A stretch of DNA of 64,000 nt, taken from positions 62,001 to 126,000 of the forward strand of contig NZ_AVFK01000014.1 in the NCBI RefSeq assembly GCF_000936425.1. The letters are read 5' to 3'. Source of the DNA: Skermanella aerolata KACC 11604. GTDB lineage: Bacteria; Pseudomonadota; Alphaproteobacteria; Azospirillales; Azospirillaceae. Positions within the stretch are counted from its first letter, which is position 1; each line of letters starts with the position of its first letter. Below the pieces are notes generated by a model. It saw only the letters and a program-made list of their open reading frames with translations, was not told the DNA's origin and did not search any database. The position numbers and the translations under genes were made by a program. Below, piece by piece: positions 17,105-25,634 of the stretch.

Positions 17105-17152
17105 CCTCCTATGCGGCGTCGTATGAATATACGTGTGGAGGCGTTGCGTCAA
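17105..17152 (-). promoter_or_regulatory. Toxin-antitoxin promoter, palindromic operator and ribosome site
   Basis: Leftward TTGACG (17147-17152) and TATTCA (17124-17129) are separated by 17 bases, a good sigma70-type promoter. A perfect 14-base inverted repeat, cgtat-attc-atacg (17120-17133), covers the -10 region, where TA repressors normally bind for autoregulation. AGGAGG follows at 17105-17110, five bases before the antitoxin ATG. Confidence 0.65.
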
Positions 17153-17426
17153 AACGGTACTCGCCGCCTCGGTGCGCCAGATGGCAATGCCGCTAGAAAC
17201 AGAAACAAAGGAAAATTTTCTTAATCTTCACATGCTAAAATAAGAACCGCAATGCGGTGCCCGACCCCGGCAATGGCCTCGCCCCCTGGATCTTTGACAT
17301 TCAAATCAGAAGAAAGCCAGCCCCGGCACCACGACGTTTCATGTCGTTTAATTACATTTCACCACAGTTGGAGCATAGGATCATGGTCACAAGCCCACTA
17401 CCCGCCCCTCACCACCGCTCTCCGCC

Positions 17427-17456
17427 AGTGACGCGAAGTGACGTTGAGTGACAAAC
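17427..17456. repeat. Three direct repeats with a 10-bp period
   Basis: agtgacgcga, agtgacgttg and agtgacaaac follow each other exactly, so agtgac recurs once per helical turn on the same DNA face. This spacing suits cooperative protein binding, but no regulator is known here. Confidence 0.55.
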
Positions 17457-17461
17457 GACGA

Positions 17462-17487
17462 CGCGCGGCGGAAATTTCCGCCGCGCG
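17462..17487 (-). terminator. Perfect 26-base palindrome after the formate dehydrogenase operon
   Basis: cgcgcggcggaaa and its exact reverse complement meet without a spacer, 31 bases beyond the gamma-subunit stop. The aaattt centre would form the loop. There is no clear T-run on the leftward side, so it may be a terminator, an RNA-stabilising hairpin or a protein site. Confidence 0.6.
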
Positions 17488-17518
17488 CCTGTGATCACCC
17501 TCAACACTAACGGAAGCC

Positions 17519-18565
17519 TCAGTCGGCCTCCTGCCCGGCGATCCGGCCAGCGCCCGTCGGCACCTTGCTCGGCCCGTCGCGCGTGTCGGTCGAAATGCCT
17601 TCGCTCTTCAGCCAGCCCGCATGGTGCTCGCGCGCCCAGTTCAGGTCCACCTCGCCGTTGCCCATGGCGTCGAAGGCGCCTTCCATGCCGATGGTGCCGA
17701 TGTAGATGTGGCCGAAGATGACCGTCACCATGACGGCCGTCCCCAACGAGTGGATGATGTGGGCGATCTGCATGCCGCCGACGCCCGTCAGGTAGAACGG
17801 GAACATCAGCATGTAGCCGCTCAGCGCCATCGCCATGCCACCCAGCACCACCGTCCAGAAGATCATCTTCTGACCGGCGTTGAAACGGCCGGCTTCCGGG
17901 TGGAAGCCGTTGTTCAGGAAGCCGCCGCCCTGCTTGATCCAGGTGATGTCCGCCTTCTCCGGAATGTTGTCCCGCAGCCACACGACGAACATCATCAGGA
18001 TGCCGAGCACGAAGGGGAAGCTCAGGTAGTTGTGAGAGATCTTCCCGTAATGCGCCAACGCCGTGAAGGCCTCGTGCCCGATCAGCGGGATCAGCACCGG
18101 ACGGCCGAACGCCAGCATCAGCCCGGTCAGCGCCAAGACGACGAAGCTCGACGCCGACAGCCAGTGGGCGAAGCGCTCGACCGGCATGAACCGGGTCACC
18201 GTCCGCCCGACCCGGCCCGCCTGGATGCGGATCTTACCCCGGAACAGGTAGAACGCAGCCAGACCCGCCAGCATGCCGACCATCATCACGCCGGAGATGA
18301 TGCGGGCCCAGTAGTTGCGGAACTCCCGCCACTCCCGGCCTTCCGGCTGGACCAGCGTCGCCAGCTTGCCGTCCGGGATGCTAACATAGCCCTGCACCTT
18401 GCCTTGGAGCTGCTGGTAAAGCTCGACCTCTTCCTTGGCCGACGGGGAGGCCGGCGACGGGGCCTGATCGAGCTGGGCATAGGCCGCCGGAGATGCGGCC
18501 ACCAGGAACATGGCCAGAAAAACGGCCATGAGAGCGGACTGAAGCAACCTGTAGAACATCGGCAT
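17519..18565 (-). CDS. Formate dehydrogenase gamma subunit (cytochrome b556)
   Basis: A 348-residue membrane subunit that takes electrons from the beta subunit to haem b and quinone. An N-terminal signal-like segment ends at AYAQ, followed by a periplasmic stretch of about 70 residues and membrane helices with candidate haem-ligand His in RFAHWLSAS, AHYGKISHNYLSF and IFGHIYIGTIGMEGAF. The longer N-terminus than E. coli FdoI fits the FDH3-type gamma subunit. GGAGA lies 8 bases before the ATG. It is the last gene of the leftward operon. Confidence 0.9.
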   Translation of the reverse strand: MPMFYRLLQSALMAVFLAMFLVAASPAAYAQLDQAPSPASPSAKEEVELYQQLQGKVQGYVSIPDGKLATLVQPEGREWREFRNYWARIISGVMMVGMLAGLAAFYLFRGKIRIQAGRVGRTVTRFMPVERFAHWLSASSFVVLALTGLMLAFGRPVLIPLIGHEAFTALAHYGKISHNYLSFPFVLGILMMFVVWLRDNIPEKADITWIKQGGGFLNNGFHPEAGRFNAGQKMIFWTVVLGGMAMALSGYMLMFPFYLTGVGGMQIAHIIHSLGTAVMVTVIFGHIYIGTIGMEGAFDAMGNGEVDLNWAREHHAGWLKSEGISTDTRDGPSKVPTGAGRIAGQEAD

Positions 18566-18589
18566 CGTGGTTTCTCCCTCCCGTTCCGG

Positions 18590-19189
18590 TCAAACGCCTT
18601 GGTCGGTCTGGCCGTAGGCGGTGTTCCAGCCCCACGCGCCGGAGCCGTAGCCGCGGCGCACCACCCGCTCGCGGTAGATGTCGGCGATGATCGCGCCGTC
18701 GCCCGCCATCAGCGCTCGGGTCGAACACATCTCGGCGCACAGCGGCAGCTTGCCCTCGGCAAGCCGGTTGGTGCCGTAGCCGTGGTACTCGACCATGCTC
18801 ATGTCCTCTTCCGGGCCACCGGCGCAGAAGGTGCATTTGTCCATCTTGCCCCGGCCGCCGAAGTTGGTCGTCTGCGGGTACTGCGGCGCTCCGAACGGAC
18901 AGGCGTAGAAGCAGTAGCCGCAGCCGATGCACAGCTCCTTGGAATGCAGCACCACGCCGTCCGCCGTGGTGTAGAAGCAGTCAACAGGGCACACCGCAGC
19001 ACAGGGCGCGTCGGTGCAGTGCATGCAGGCCATCGAGATCGATTTCTCGCCCGGCTTGCCGTCGTTCAGGGTCACGACGCGGCGGCGGTTGATGCCCCAG
19101 GGCACGTCGTGCTCGTTCTTGCAGGCGGTGACGCAGGCGTTGCACTCGATGCAACGGTCGCTGTCACAGAGGAACTTCATTCTTGCCAT
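18590..19189 (-). CDS. Formate dehydrogenase beta subunit (four Fe-S clusters)
   Basis: A 199-residue ferredoxin-like subunit carrying electrons from the Mo/W site to cytochrome b. Cysteine motifs for four clusters are visible: CIECNACVTAC, CMHCTDAPCAAVCPVDC, CIGCGYCFYACPFG, and CTFC with later Cys. It lacks the C-terminal membrane helix of E. coli FdoH/FdnH, matching the shorter FDH3-type beta subunits. ATG 19189 puts the first Cys cluster at the usual distance from the N-terminus. It lies 23 bases after the alpha subunit and 24 before gamma. Confidence 0.94.
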   Translation of the reverse strand: MARMKFLCDSDRCIECNACVTACKNEHDVPWGINRRRVVTLNDGKPGEKSISMACMHCTDAPCAAVCPVDCFYTTADGVVLHSKELCIGCGYCFYACPFGAPQYPQTTNFGGRGKMDKCTFCAGGPEEDMSMVEYHGYGTNRLAEGKLPLCAEMCSTRALMAGDGAIIADIYRERVVRRGYGSGAWGWNTAYGQTDQGV

Positions 19190-19212
19190 GGCTATATCTC
19201 TCCCCTCTCCGC

Positions 19213-22107
19213 TCAAGCCGGCTCGATGCGGCAGAGGGTCACTTTGGTTTCCTGCATGAACGTCACGGGGTCGTAGCCATAGGTCATGACGGCGTTGACC
19301 GGGTGCCCGAGCACGATCGGGTCAGTTCCGGGCGGGTATTTGTCGCGCTGGTCCTCGCCCTCCCAGTGGCCCGAGAAGTGGAACGGCATGAACGCGACGC
19401 CCGTCCCAACGCGGTCGGTGACGAAGGCCATCACCTTGACCTTGCTGTTGTATTCCGGACCGTAGACCCAGACGTCGGACTTGTGCCGGACGCCGAGGCG
19501 CTCGGCGTCCTTGGTGTTGACCTCGACGAACATGGTCTGCTGCAACTCGGCCAGCCACGGGTTGGACCGGGTTTCCTCGCCGCCGCCTTCGTACTCGACC
19601 AGACGGCCGGAGGTCAGGATGATCGGGAAGTCCTTCGACACGTCGCGCGCCTGCACGCTCTTGCCGAGCTGCGTCATGCGGAAGTCGCGGCGGTCGTCCA
19701 TCGCGGGATACTGGGCGACCAGATCGCGCCGGGGCGTATAGAGCGGTTCGCGGTGGACCGGCACCGGGTCGGGCAGGTTCCAGGCCACCGCCCGCGCCTT
19801 GGCGTTGCCGTGCGGGACGCAGCCATGCTTCAGGGCTACCCGGATGATGCCCATGGACAGATCGGTCATCCAGCTGGCCTGATCGACGCTTTCACCACCG
19901 ATCGCGTTGATGACGGCCATCTCGTCGGCCGTCAGGTCAGCGTCCCAGCCCAGCTTCTTCAGCACCGCCATGGTGAATTCGGGATAGCCATCGGTGATCT
20001 CCGACCCCACCGTGTAGGCGCCGTCGGCCAACAGGCTGACGCCGTTGCGCTCGATGCCGAAACGGGCGCGGAAGGTGGTGCCGCCTTCCATGACGTGCTT
20101 GGAGGTATCGTAAAGTACGGCGGAGCCGGGATGCTTCATCTCCGGCGTGCCCCAGCACGGCCAGGGCAGACCGTAGTACTCGCCTTCGCACGGCCCCTTG
20201 GTCGCGCGCATGGAAATCTTGTCGAAGTCGGCCTGATGCTCCATGTGAAGCTTCAGCCGCTCGGGCGACTGGCCGGTATAGCCGGTCGCAAGGCCGCCCC
20301 GGTTGATCTCCCGCAGGATGTCCTCGGCGCGCGGCTTGGTGCCGTCGACCGTGATGTTCTTGAACAGCTGATCCGCGAAGCCCAGCTTGCGGGCCAGCAG
20401 ATACATGGTCTCGTAGTCGTCCTTCGACTCGAAGATCGGATCGACCACCGGATCGGACCACTGGAGCGACCGGTTGGAAGCGGCGCGGCAGCCTGCCAGT
20501 TCGAACTGGGTACAGGCCGGCAGGATATAGGTGCCGTTCTTGCGCCCGCTGACCGACGCGAAGGTGGTCGGATGCGGGTCGACCACGACCAGAAGATCCA
20601 GCGCCTCGAGGCCCCGGCGCATCTCCGGCATCCGGGTGACCGTGTTGCCGCCGTGGCCGAAGGTGACGAAGGCCTTGATGCTGTTGGGCTGGTCCAGCTC
20701 GCCCGGCTTCGCCAGCACGGCGTCGAACCAGCGGGTGGTCGGGATGCCCTTGGTCTCCATCAGCTCCTTGGAGGCGAAGCGGCTCTTGACCCAATCGTAG
20801 TCGACTTCCCATACCCGCGCCCAGTGACGCCACGCGCCTTCCGCCAGACCGTAGTAGGACGGCAGCGACGTGACGTCCAGGCCCATGTCGGTGGCGCCCT
20901 GGACGTTGCTGTGACCCCGGTAGATGTTGGCTCCACCGCCCTCGACGCCGATGTTGCCCAGCGCCAGCTGGAGGATGCTGAAGGCCCGGACGTTGGCGGT
21001 GCCGACCGTCTTCTGGGTGGCGCCCATGCACCAAATCAGGGTCGATGGCCTGTTCTTAGCCATCAGCTCGATGACCTTGCGGAGCTGGTCGCCGGGAACG
21101 CCGGTGACGCGCTCGACCTCCTGCGGGTTCCACTTCTTGACCTCGGCACGGATCTCGTCCATGCCGTAGACGCGCTGGCGGATGAATTCCTTGTCTTCCC
21201 AGCCGTTCTCGAAGACATGCCACAGCATGCCCCAGATCAGCGGAATGTCGGTGCCGGGACGGATGCGGACATAGTCGGTCGCGTGGGCGGCGGTGCGGGT
21301 GAAGCGCGGGTCGATGACGATGAACGGAGCGCGGTTATGCTCCTTCGCCCGCAGCATGTGCTGCATCGACACCGGATGCGCCTCGGCCGGGTTGCCGCCG
21401 ATGATCATCAGCGCCTTGGCGTTCTGGATGTCGTTGTAGCTGTTGGTCATGGCGCCGTAGCCCCATGTATTCGCGACGCCGGCAACCGTGGTGGAATGGC
21501 AGATGCGGGCCTGATGGTCGACCGTGTTGGTCCCCCACATGGCTGCGAACTTGCGGTACAGGTAGGCTCCCTCGTTGGAGAACTTGGCTGAGCCCAGCCA
21601 GAACACGCTGTCCGGGCCGGATTTCTCACGGATCTCCAGCAGCTTGTCACCGATCTCCTCGATCGCCTGATCCCAGGTGATCCGCTTCCACTCGCCGTTC
21701 TCCAGCTTGACCGGATACTTGTTGCGGCGCTCGCCCTTGGTCAGCTCGCGGACCGAAGCGCCCTTGGCGCAGTGGGTACCTTGGCTGATCGGGCTGTCCC
21801 AGCCCGGCTCCTGGCCGGTCCAGACGCCGTTCTGGACCTCGGCGATCACCGTGCAGCCGACCGAGCAGTGGGTGCAGATGCTCTTGCGCCGGGTCACCTC
21901 GATATCGGGATCGACCGGTCCGGCCTCCGCCTTCTTCACCGTGGCGAGCGGAAGGGCGCCCAGCGCCGCCATGCCGCCGGCGGCAAGGCCGGAGTTGCGG
22001 AGGAAGGTCCGGCGGTCGAGCGGGCCGGTGGCATTGGCGGCGGCTGCCGCCAGAGTGGAGGCGAGGGAGGAGCGTTGGGCGGAAGCGGCGCGTCTCTTTA
22101 CCAGCAT
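19213..22107 (-). CDS. Formate dehydrogenase alpha subunit, Tat-exported, Cys form
   Basis: A 964-residue molybdopterin (Mo or W bis-MGD) catalytic subunit oxidising formate in the periplasm. A long N-terminus carries the Tat motif DRRTFLRN, followed by a 4Fe-4S site beginning CTHCSVGC. The metal ligand position reads ARICHSTTVAG, so it uses Cys rather than selenocysteine; no in-frame TGA is present. The C-terminal dinucleotide-binding domain (LTSGRLVEYEGGGEETRSN) is complete. The sequence resembles FDH3-type enzymes. No fdhD/fdhE maturation genes are in this window. Confidence 0.96.
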   Translation of the reverse strand: MLVKRRAASAQRSSLASTLAAAAANATGPLDRRTFLRNSGLAAGGMAALGALPLATVKKAEAGPVDPDIEVTRRKSICTHCSVGCTVIAEVQNGVWTGQEPGWDSPISQGTHCAKGASVRELTKGERRNKYPVKLENGEWKRITWDQAIEEIGDKLLEIREKSGPDSVFWLGSAKFSNEGAYLYRKFAAMWGTNTVDHQARICHSTTVAGVANTWGYGAMTNSYNDIQNAKALMIIGGNPAEAHPVSMQHMLRAKEHNRAPFIVIDPRFTRTAAHATDYVRIRPGTDIPLIWGMLWHVFENGWEDKEFIRQRVYGMDEIRAEVKKWNPQEVERVTGVPGDQLRKVIELMAKNRPSTLIWCMGATQKTVGTANVRAFSILQLALGNIGVEGGGANIYRGHSNVQGATDMGLDVTSLPSYYGLAEGAWRHWARVWEVDYDWVKSRFASKELMETKGIPTTRWFDAVLAKPGELDQPNSIKAFVTFGHGGNTVTRMPEMRRGLEALDLLVVVDPHPTTFASVSGRKNGTYILPACTQFELAGCRAASNRSLQWSDPVVDPIFESKDDYETMYLLARKLGFADQLFKNITVDGTKPRAEDILREINRGGLATGYTGQSPERLKLHMEHQADFDKISMRATKGPCEGEYYGLPWPCWGTPEMKHPGSAVLYDTSKHVMEGGTTFRARFGIERNGVSLLADGAYTVGSEITDGYPEFTMAVLKKLGWDADLTADEMAVINAIGGESVDQASWMTDLSMGIIRVALKHGCVPHGNAKARAVAWNLPDPVPVHREPLYTPRRDLVAQYPAMDDRRDFRMTQLGKSVQARDVSKDFPIILTSGRLVEYEGGGEETRSNPWLAELQQTMFVEVNTKDAERLGVRHKSDVWVYGPEYNSKVKVMAFVTDRVGTGVAFMPFHFSGHWEGEDQRDKYPPGTDPIVLGHPVNAVMTYGYDPVTFMQETKVTLCRIEPA

Positions 22108-22123
22108 CGGACGGTTCTCCTCC

Positions 22124-22327
22124 TCAAAGCCGGTTCAGCGCATAGAACTGTTTGACGTGCTCGGTTTCCTGATAGCGGGGTTTGACCCGTTCCTCCCCGC
22201 TCTCCTCGGCCTGCGCGCCCGTCACCGCCAGCGGCACCGCTACCGCAGCAGCGCCTCCGGCCAATCCAACGGCCTTCAGGAAGTCCCGGCGTTCCACCGT
22301 TCCGGTCTTCTTCTGATCCGATGCCAT
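22124..22327 (-). CDS. Formate dehydrogenase-associated small Tat protein
   Basis: A 67-residue protein with the Tat signal RRDFLKAVGLAGGAAAVAV and a short tail ending HVKQFYALNRL. Small proteins of this type stand directly upstream of FDH3-type formate dehydrogenases (formate dehydrogenase region TAT protein family); the precise role is not established, with assembly or subunit function proposed. ATG 22327 is preferred to a GTG two codons upstream. It lies 16 bases before the alpha subunit and is the first gene of the operon. Confidence 0.87.
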   Translation of the reverse strand: MASDQKKTGTVERRDFLKAVGLAGGAAAVAVPLAVTGAQAEESGEERVKPRYQETEHVKQFYALNRL

Positions 22328-22497
22328 ATCCACTCGTCCCTATGCTCACTCAAGCGCTTCGCGCCCTGACGCGAGGTCAACACGCCACGGAACGAAAAGT
22401 CGCATCTTCGAAAGCATAAGAAACCAACGGGCAGCGCCGCTGTTTAAAGCTGTCTGGAAGGCATATTCATCAGGGACTTCGGGAAGGAAGCCATATC

Positions 22498-22860
22498 TTG
22501 CACAGGTTACCGATCGTGATAGGCGCCGCCATGCTCGCCTTGGCCGCCTACGCGGCGCAGGCCCAGGGGATCAAGAAGGAGACGCTGACGGAAGACCCCA
22601 ACGTCACCCGCAGCCTGGAACCCGGCTCGACGCCGCAAGGCACGCGCTCACCCGACCCTGTGGACGACAGCAACAACCAGGACGACGCGGCCTCCGAACT
22701 GAAGAACCTGCGCGAGAACCCCGTCGGCATCAACGGCCAGAAGACCGAGCGCCAGACGCGAGAAGGCGGCCAGCCGCAGGCGGAGGAGTCGGCCAAGGAC
22801 GTCGAGGACCGGGCCGGAGTTCCCGACGCCAACGAACCGGAAGGAACCAAGGGCAAGTAG
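22498..22860 (+). CDS. Small secreted hydrophilic protein
   Basis: A 120-residue protein from a TTG start with GGAAGGAA nine bases upstream. A signal peptide ends near AAQAQ (residue 23). The rest is very polar, rich in Glu, Asp, Asn, Gln and Pro, with no Cys, and looks disordered. No family recognised. It is divergent from the formate dehydrogenase operon, whose promoter must share the 170-base gap. Confidence 0.6.
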   Translation: MHRLPIVIGAAMLALAAYAAQAQGIKKETLTEDPNVTRSLEPGSTPQGTRSPDPVDDSNNQDDAASELKNLRENPVGINGQKTERQTREGGQPQAEESAKDVEDRAGVPDANEPEGTKGK

Positions 22861-22876
22861 CCTCAGCCAAGAGATG

Positions 22877-23281
22877 TTAGAGCGTCATGTGACGGGCGCG
22901 GGCGCCACGCTCGATGGCGGCGGCGTTCAGCCTGTCGATCTTCAGCACTTCGCGTAGCAGCTCCAGCAGCCGCAGTTCCTCCTGGGTCGTGTAGCCGTCG
23001 GCCGCCGCGACGTCGCAGGCGACGGCGTAGGCCGTTTCCCGCAGATTCTTCGGCAGGGCTTCCTTGATCTCCTCCAGCGCCGTGTCGAGACCGTCGGCCT
23101 CGCCCAGCAGCCGGGTGCAGTCCCCAGCGATCCGGGTCAGGTTTTCGGTATCGAAGTCGCGGAATACGGGCAGGTAGCGGACGGTCTCGCTGATGGTGCT
23201 CAGCTCCGCGTCGGTCATGTCGGCGTCCGAGGCGGATACCAGGACCATGGTGTAGATCAGCGCGGCGTGATGGTCGATCAT
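22877..23281 (-). CDS. TerB-like protein
   Basis: A 134-residue all-helical protein similar to the TerB/DjlA-type domain: an acidic N-terminal segment DADMTDAELSTISE, which in TerB binds metal, and the later AVACDVAAADGYTTQEELRLL repeat of the same motif. TerB proteins are linked to tellurite resistance and envelope stress; the specific role here is unknown. No ter neighbours are present. It is convergent with the gene at 22498-22860. Confidence 0.78.
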   Translation of the reverse strand: MIDHHAALIYTMVLVSASDADMTDAELSTISETVRYLPVFRDFDTENLTRIAGDCTRLLGEADGLDTALEEIKEALPKNLRETAYAVACDVAAADGYTTQEELRLLELLREVLKIDRLNAAAIERGARARHMTL

Positions 23282-23572
23282 GGATAAGCCTTATCAGGTG
23301 TTCCGCGCCTATGTGCCCGCGCCGGGATTGTTCTTCAAGTCCGTAGCCGAAAGTCCATGGCCCGGTGCAGGGATCGAACAAGACCGCCGTTAGTCCGGCT
23401 CGACAAGACATCGGGGCAGACCTATTCTAGTCCTATGGATTGATACATCGGACGCTCCGACGTGACCACATTTTTGTTCAGGCCTCGGAACAATCAGAGA
23501 CTTCCAGGTTTTAAAGTGCCGGAGAGGTCCGCTTTGATCAATTTCGCCTTCAATGCTTCTTAAAGTTTAACG

Positions 23573-24004
23573 ATGGTCATGTTCCGAAACCGCTTTTCCA
23601 GCCAACTCTCGTCGGATCCCCGCCTCTTGGCGGTGAAATCCAGCCATCGGGCACAAGTCCTGATCATGGAAGACGAGCCGCTGGTGGCGCTGGAGCTTCA
23701 GATCCTGCTCGAGGACATGGGCCATCAAGTCTGCGCGGTGGTCGACACCGAAGCGGACGCCGTGCGTGAAGCGGACGCGACCTTGCCGGACCTCGTGATC
23801 GCCGATATCCAGCTTCGGCAGGGAAATGGCGTCCGGGCGATGGAACGCATAGCGGGGAGAAGGGAAGTTCCGGTAATATTCGTCTCGGGCAACCACACCT
23901 TCACCCCCAACCCGCAGATCCGGACTGCCCGCTTCATTGCAAAACCCTTCCGCGTCGAAAACCTTCGCAAAGCAGTTGCCGACATCATCGCTGGCACCGG
24001 CTAA
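23573..24004 (+). CDS. Single-domain response regulator
   Basis: A 143-residue receiver domain with a basic 28-residue N-terminal extension. The acidic pair MEDEP, the phospho-acceptor Asp in LVIADIQL, the Ser of IFVSGNH and the Lys of IAKPF are present. There is no output domain. Its 3' end overlaps the start of the histidine kinase at 23937 by 68 bases, so the two are surely co-expressed. A second ATG two codons in is equally possible as start. Confidence 0.9.
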   Translation: MVMFRNRFSSQLSSDPRLLAVKSSHRAQVLIMEDEPLVALELQILLEDMGHQVCAVVDTEADAVREADATLPDLVIADIQLRQGNGVRAMERIAGRREVPVIFVSGNHTFTPNPQIRTARFIAKPFRVENLRKAVADIIAGTG

Positions 24005-25634
24005 GGCCGGTGGCCGATGGGCGCTGGTTCGGCCGGGACGAACCGCCAGCGCCATCTATCTCAGCATCTTCGCGATGCTGGTCATCGTCACCGCCGTCTC
24101 CTGGCAGATCTACGACAACCGGCGCAATCTCGTGCTCGAAGCGGAGCGCACCACCGGCAACGCCGCTTTCTTCCTGGCCGACCATGCCACCCGCCTGTTC
24201 GAAGCGTCCGATCTGGCCCTGCTGGAAGCCAGCAATGCGGTCAAGGCGGCCGACTGGGATACCCTGTCGAAGGATCTGGTGCTGTGGGAACGGCTGCGGG
24301 GCCTGAGCGACCGCTTTCCCTATATCGACAACATCTGGCTGAACGACAGCAGCGGCCAGTTGCGGATGAGCACGGTGGCGCTCCCCACTCCACCGAGCAA
24401 CGCATCCGACCGCGACATCTTCCTGGCCCAGCGGGAAGCCGACAGCGGCCTGTTCGTCGGCTCCCTGATCATCGGCCGGGTCACCAACAAGCCGACCTTC
24501 CTGCTGAGCCGGCGGCTTTCGGCCGACGACGGCGGCTTCCGGGGAGTGGTGTCGCTGACGATCGACCTGGAATACTTCACGTCGTTCTATGGCTCGCTGG
24601 ACCTGCGGCTCGATCCGGTCATCACGATGCGGCGGGCGGCGGACGGTTCGATCCTGACGCGCGTGGCGTCGGGCGAGCCCGATCCGCTGCCGGACCTGCC
24701 ATTGCCCCAAGGCTCCGCCGCCGGGATGACGACGCTCTCCCATGTCGCGGACTGGACAAGCCCCGTCCACGCCTTCCGCAAGGTCGAACGCCTGCCCCTC
24801 TATATCAGCGTCGCCGTCGCGAACGAACATATCACCCGCGCCTGGATCGCCGAGATCTGGATCTACTGGGTCGTCGCGGGCGCCGCCGGCATGGCCCTCT
24901 GGCCGCTCTCGACCATGGCGATCCGGCAGGCCGCGGCCGACCGGGAGATGAAGCGGGATCTTGAACAGCGGGTGGAGGAGCGCACGAAGCAGCTCACCGC
25001 CGCCAATGCGCAGCTCGAAACGCTGTTCCAGGAAGTCCACCACAGGGTCAAGAACAACCTTCAGGTAATCACGTCCTTGCTTCGTCTCCAGGCCGCGCGC
25101 TCGTCCGACCGGGAAACCAAGGAGTCGCTGCAAAAGAGCGTGGACCGCGTCCACGCCATGAGCTTGGTCCACCACCTGCTCTACAGCTCCAAGGAGCTGA
25201 CCGACGTGGATTTCGCCACCTATTTGGGCCAGCTCTCCGACAACCTGCAAAGCGCCTACGGGACCGAGGGGCAAGTCGCGGTCCGGATCGAAGTCGGAGA
25301 CGCGTGGTTCCCGCTCAACCACGCCATCCCGCTGTGCCTGATCGTCAACGAGGTGCTGTCGAACGCCTTCAAGCACGGCTTCCCCGACGGCCGTTCCGGC
25401 ACGATTCGCATCACCCTGACCGATCAGGACGCCGGGTTCCGCGAGTTGGTGGTCATGGACGACGGTGCAGGTCTGCCCGACGGTTTCGACGCAGCGAAAG
25501 GCAAGGGCCTCGGCATGCAGATCATCCGGTCGCTGGCGGGCCAGCTCGGCGGCACCCCGACATTCGAGAACAGTCCGGGCGCCACCTTCCGGATGAGGTT
25601 CAACCCGGATTCAGAAACTCCCGCGTCACCCTGA
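23937..25634 (+). CDS. Membrane sensor histidine kinase (HisKA_2/HWE-like)
   Basis: A 565-residue kinase: first membrane helix near residues 38-57, a periplasmic PDC/Cache-like domain to about residue 303, a second helix to about 325, a short coiled coil, then the dimerisation domain with EVHHRVKNNLQ (phospho-His near 367) and an HATPase domain with VNEVLSNAFKHGF, DDGAGLP and GKGLGMQI. This HisKA_2 type is common in alphaproteobacterial stress signalling. The start is a TTG inside the response regulator gene, because no later start precedes the first helix. Its 3' end overlaps the opposing helicase gene by 35 bases. Confidence 0.9.
   Translation: MQNPSASKTFAKQLPTSSLAPAKAGGRWALVRPGRTASAIYLSIFAMLVIVTAVSWQIYDNRRNLVLEAERTTGNAAFFLADHATRLFEASDLALLEASNAVKAADWDTLSKDLVLWERLRGLSDRFPYIDNIWLNDSSGQLRMSTVALPTPPSNASDRDIFLAQREADSGLFVGSLIIGRVTNKPTFLLSRRLSADDGGFRGVVSLTIDLEYFTSFYGSLDLRLDPVITMRRAADGSILTRVASGEPDPLPDLPLPQGSAAGMTTLSHVADWTSPVHAFRKVERLPLYISVAVANEHITRAWIAEIWIYWVVAGAAGMALWPLSTMAIRQAAADREMKRDLEQRVEERTKQLTAANAQLETLFQEVHHRVKNNLQVITSLLRLQAARSSDRETKESLQKSVDRVHAMSLVHHLLYSSKELTDVDFATYLGQLSDNLQSAYGTEGQVAVRIEVGDAWFPLNHAIPLCLIVNEVLSNAFKHGFPDGRSGTIRITLTDQDAGFRELVVMDDGAGLPDGFDAAKGKGLGMQIIRSLAGQLGGTPTFENSPGATFRMRFNPDSETPASP

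Larger units (their letters stand above)
17153..17518. other. Gap between toxin-antitoxin promoter and formate dehydrogenase operon end
   Basis: 366 bases without a convincing gene. Its middle is AT-richer than the flanks. It contains three 10-bp-spaced direct repeats (17427-17456) and a perfect 26-base palindrome (17462-17487), both listed separately. Confidence 0.5.

Noticed and set aside
19183-21591. 802-codon rightward open frame within formate dehydrogenase alpha
   Set aside because: Antisense to a clearly conserved molybdoenzyme gene; no motifs.
19213-22107. Selenocysteine in formate dehydrogenase alpha
   Set aside because: The metal-ligand codon encodes Cys (RICHS) and there is no in-frame TGA or insertion element.
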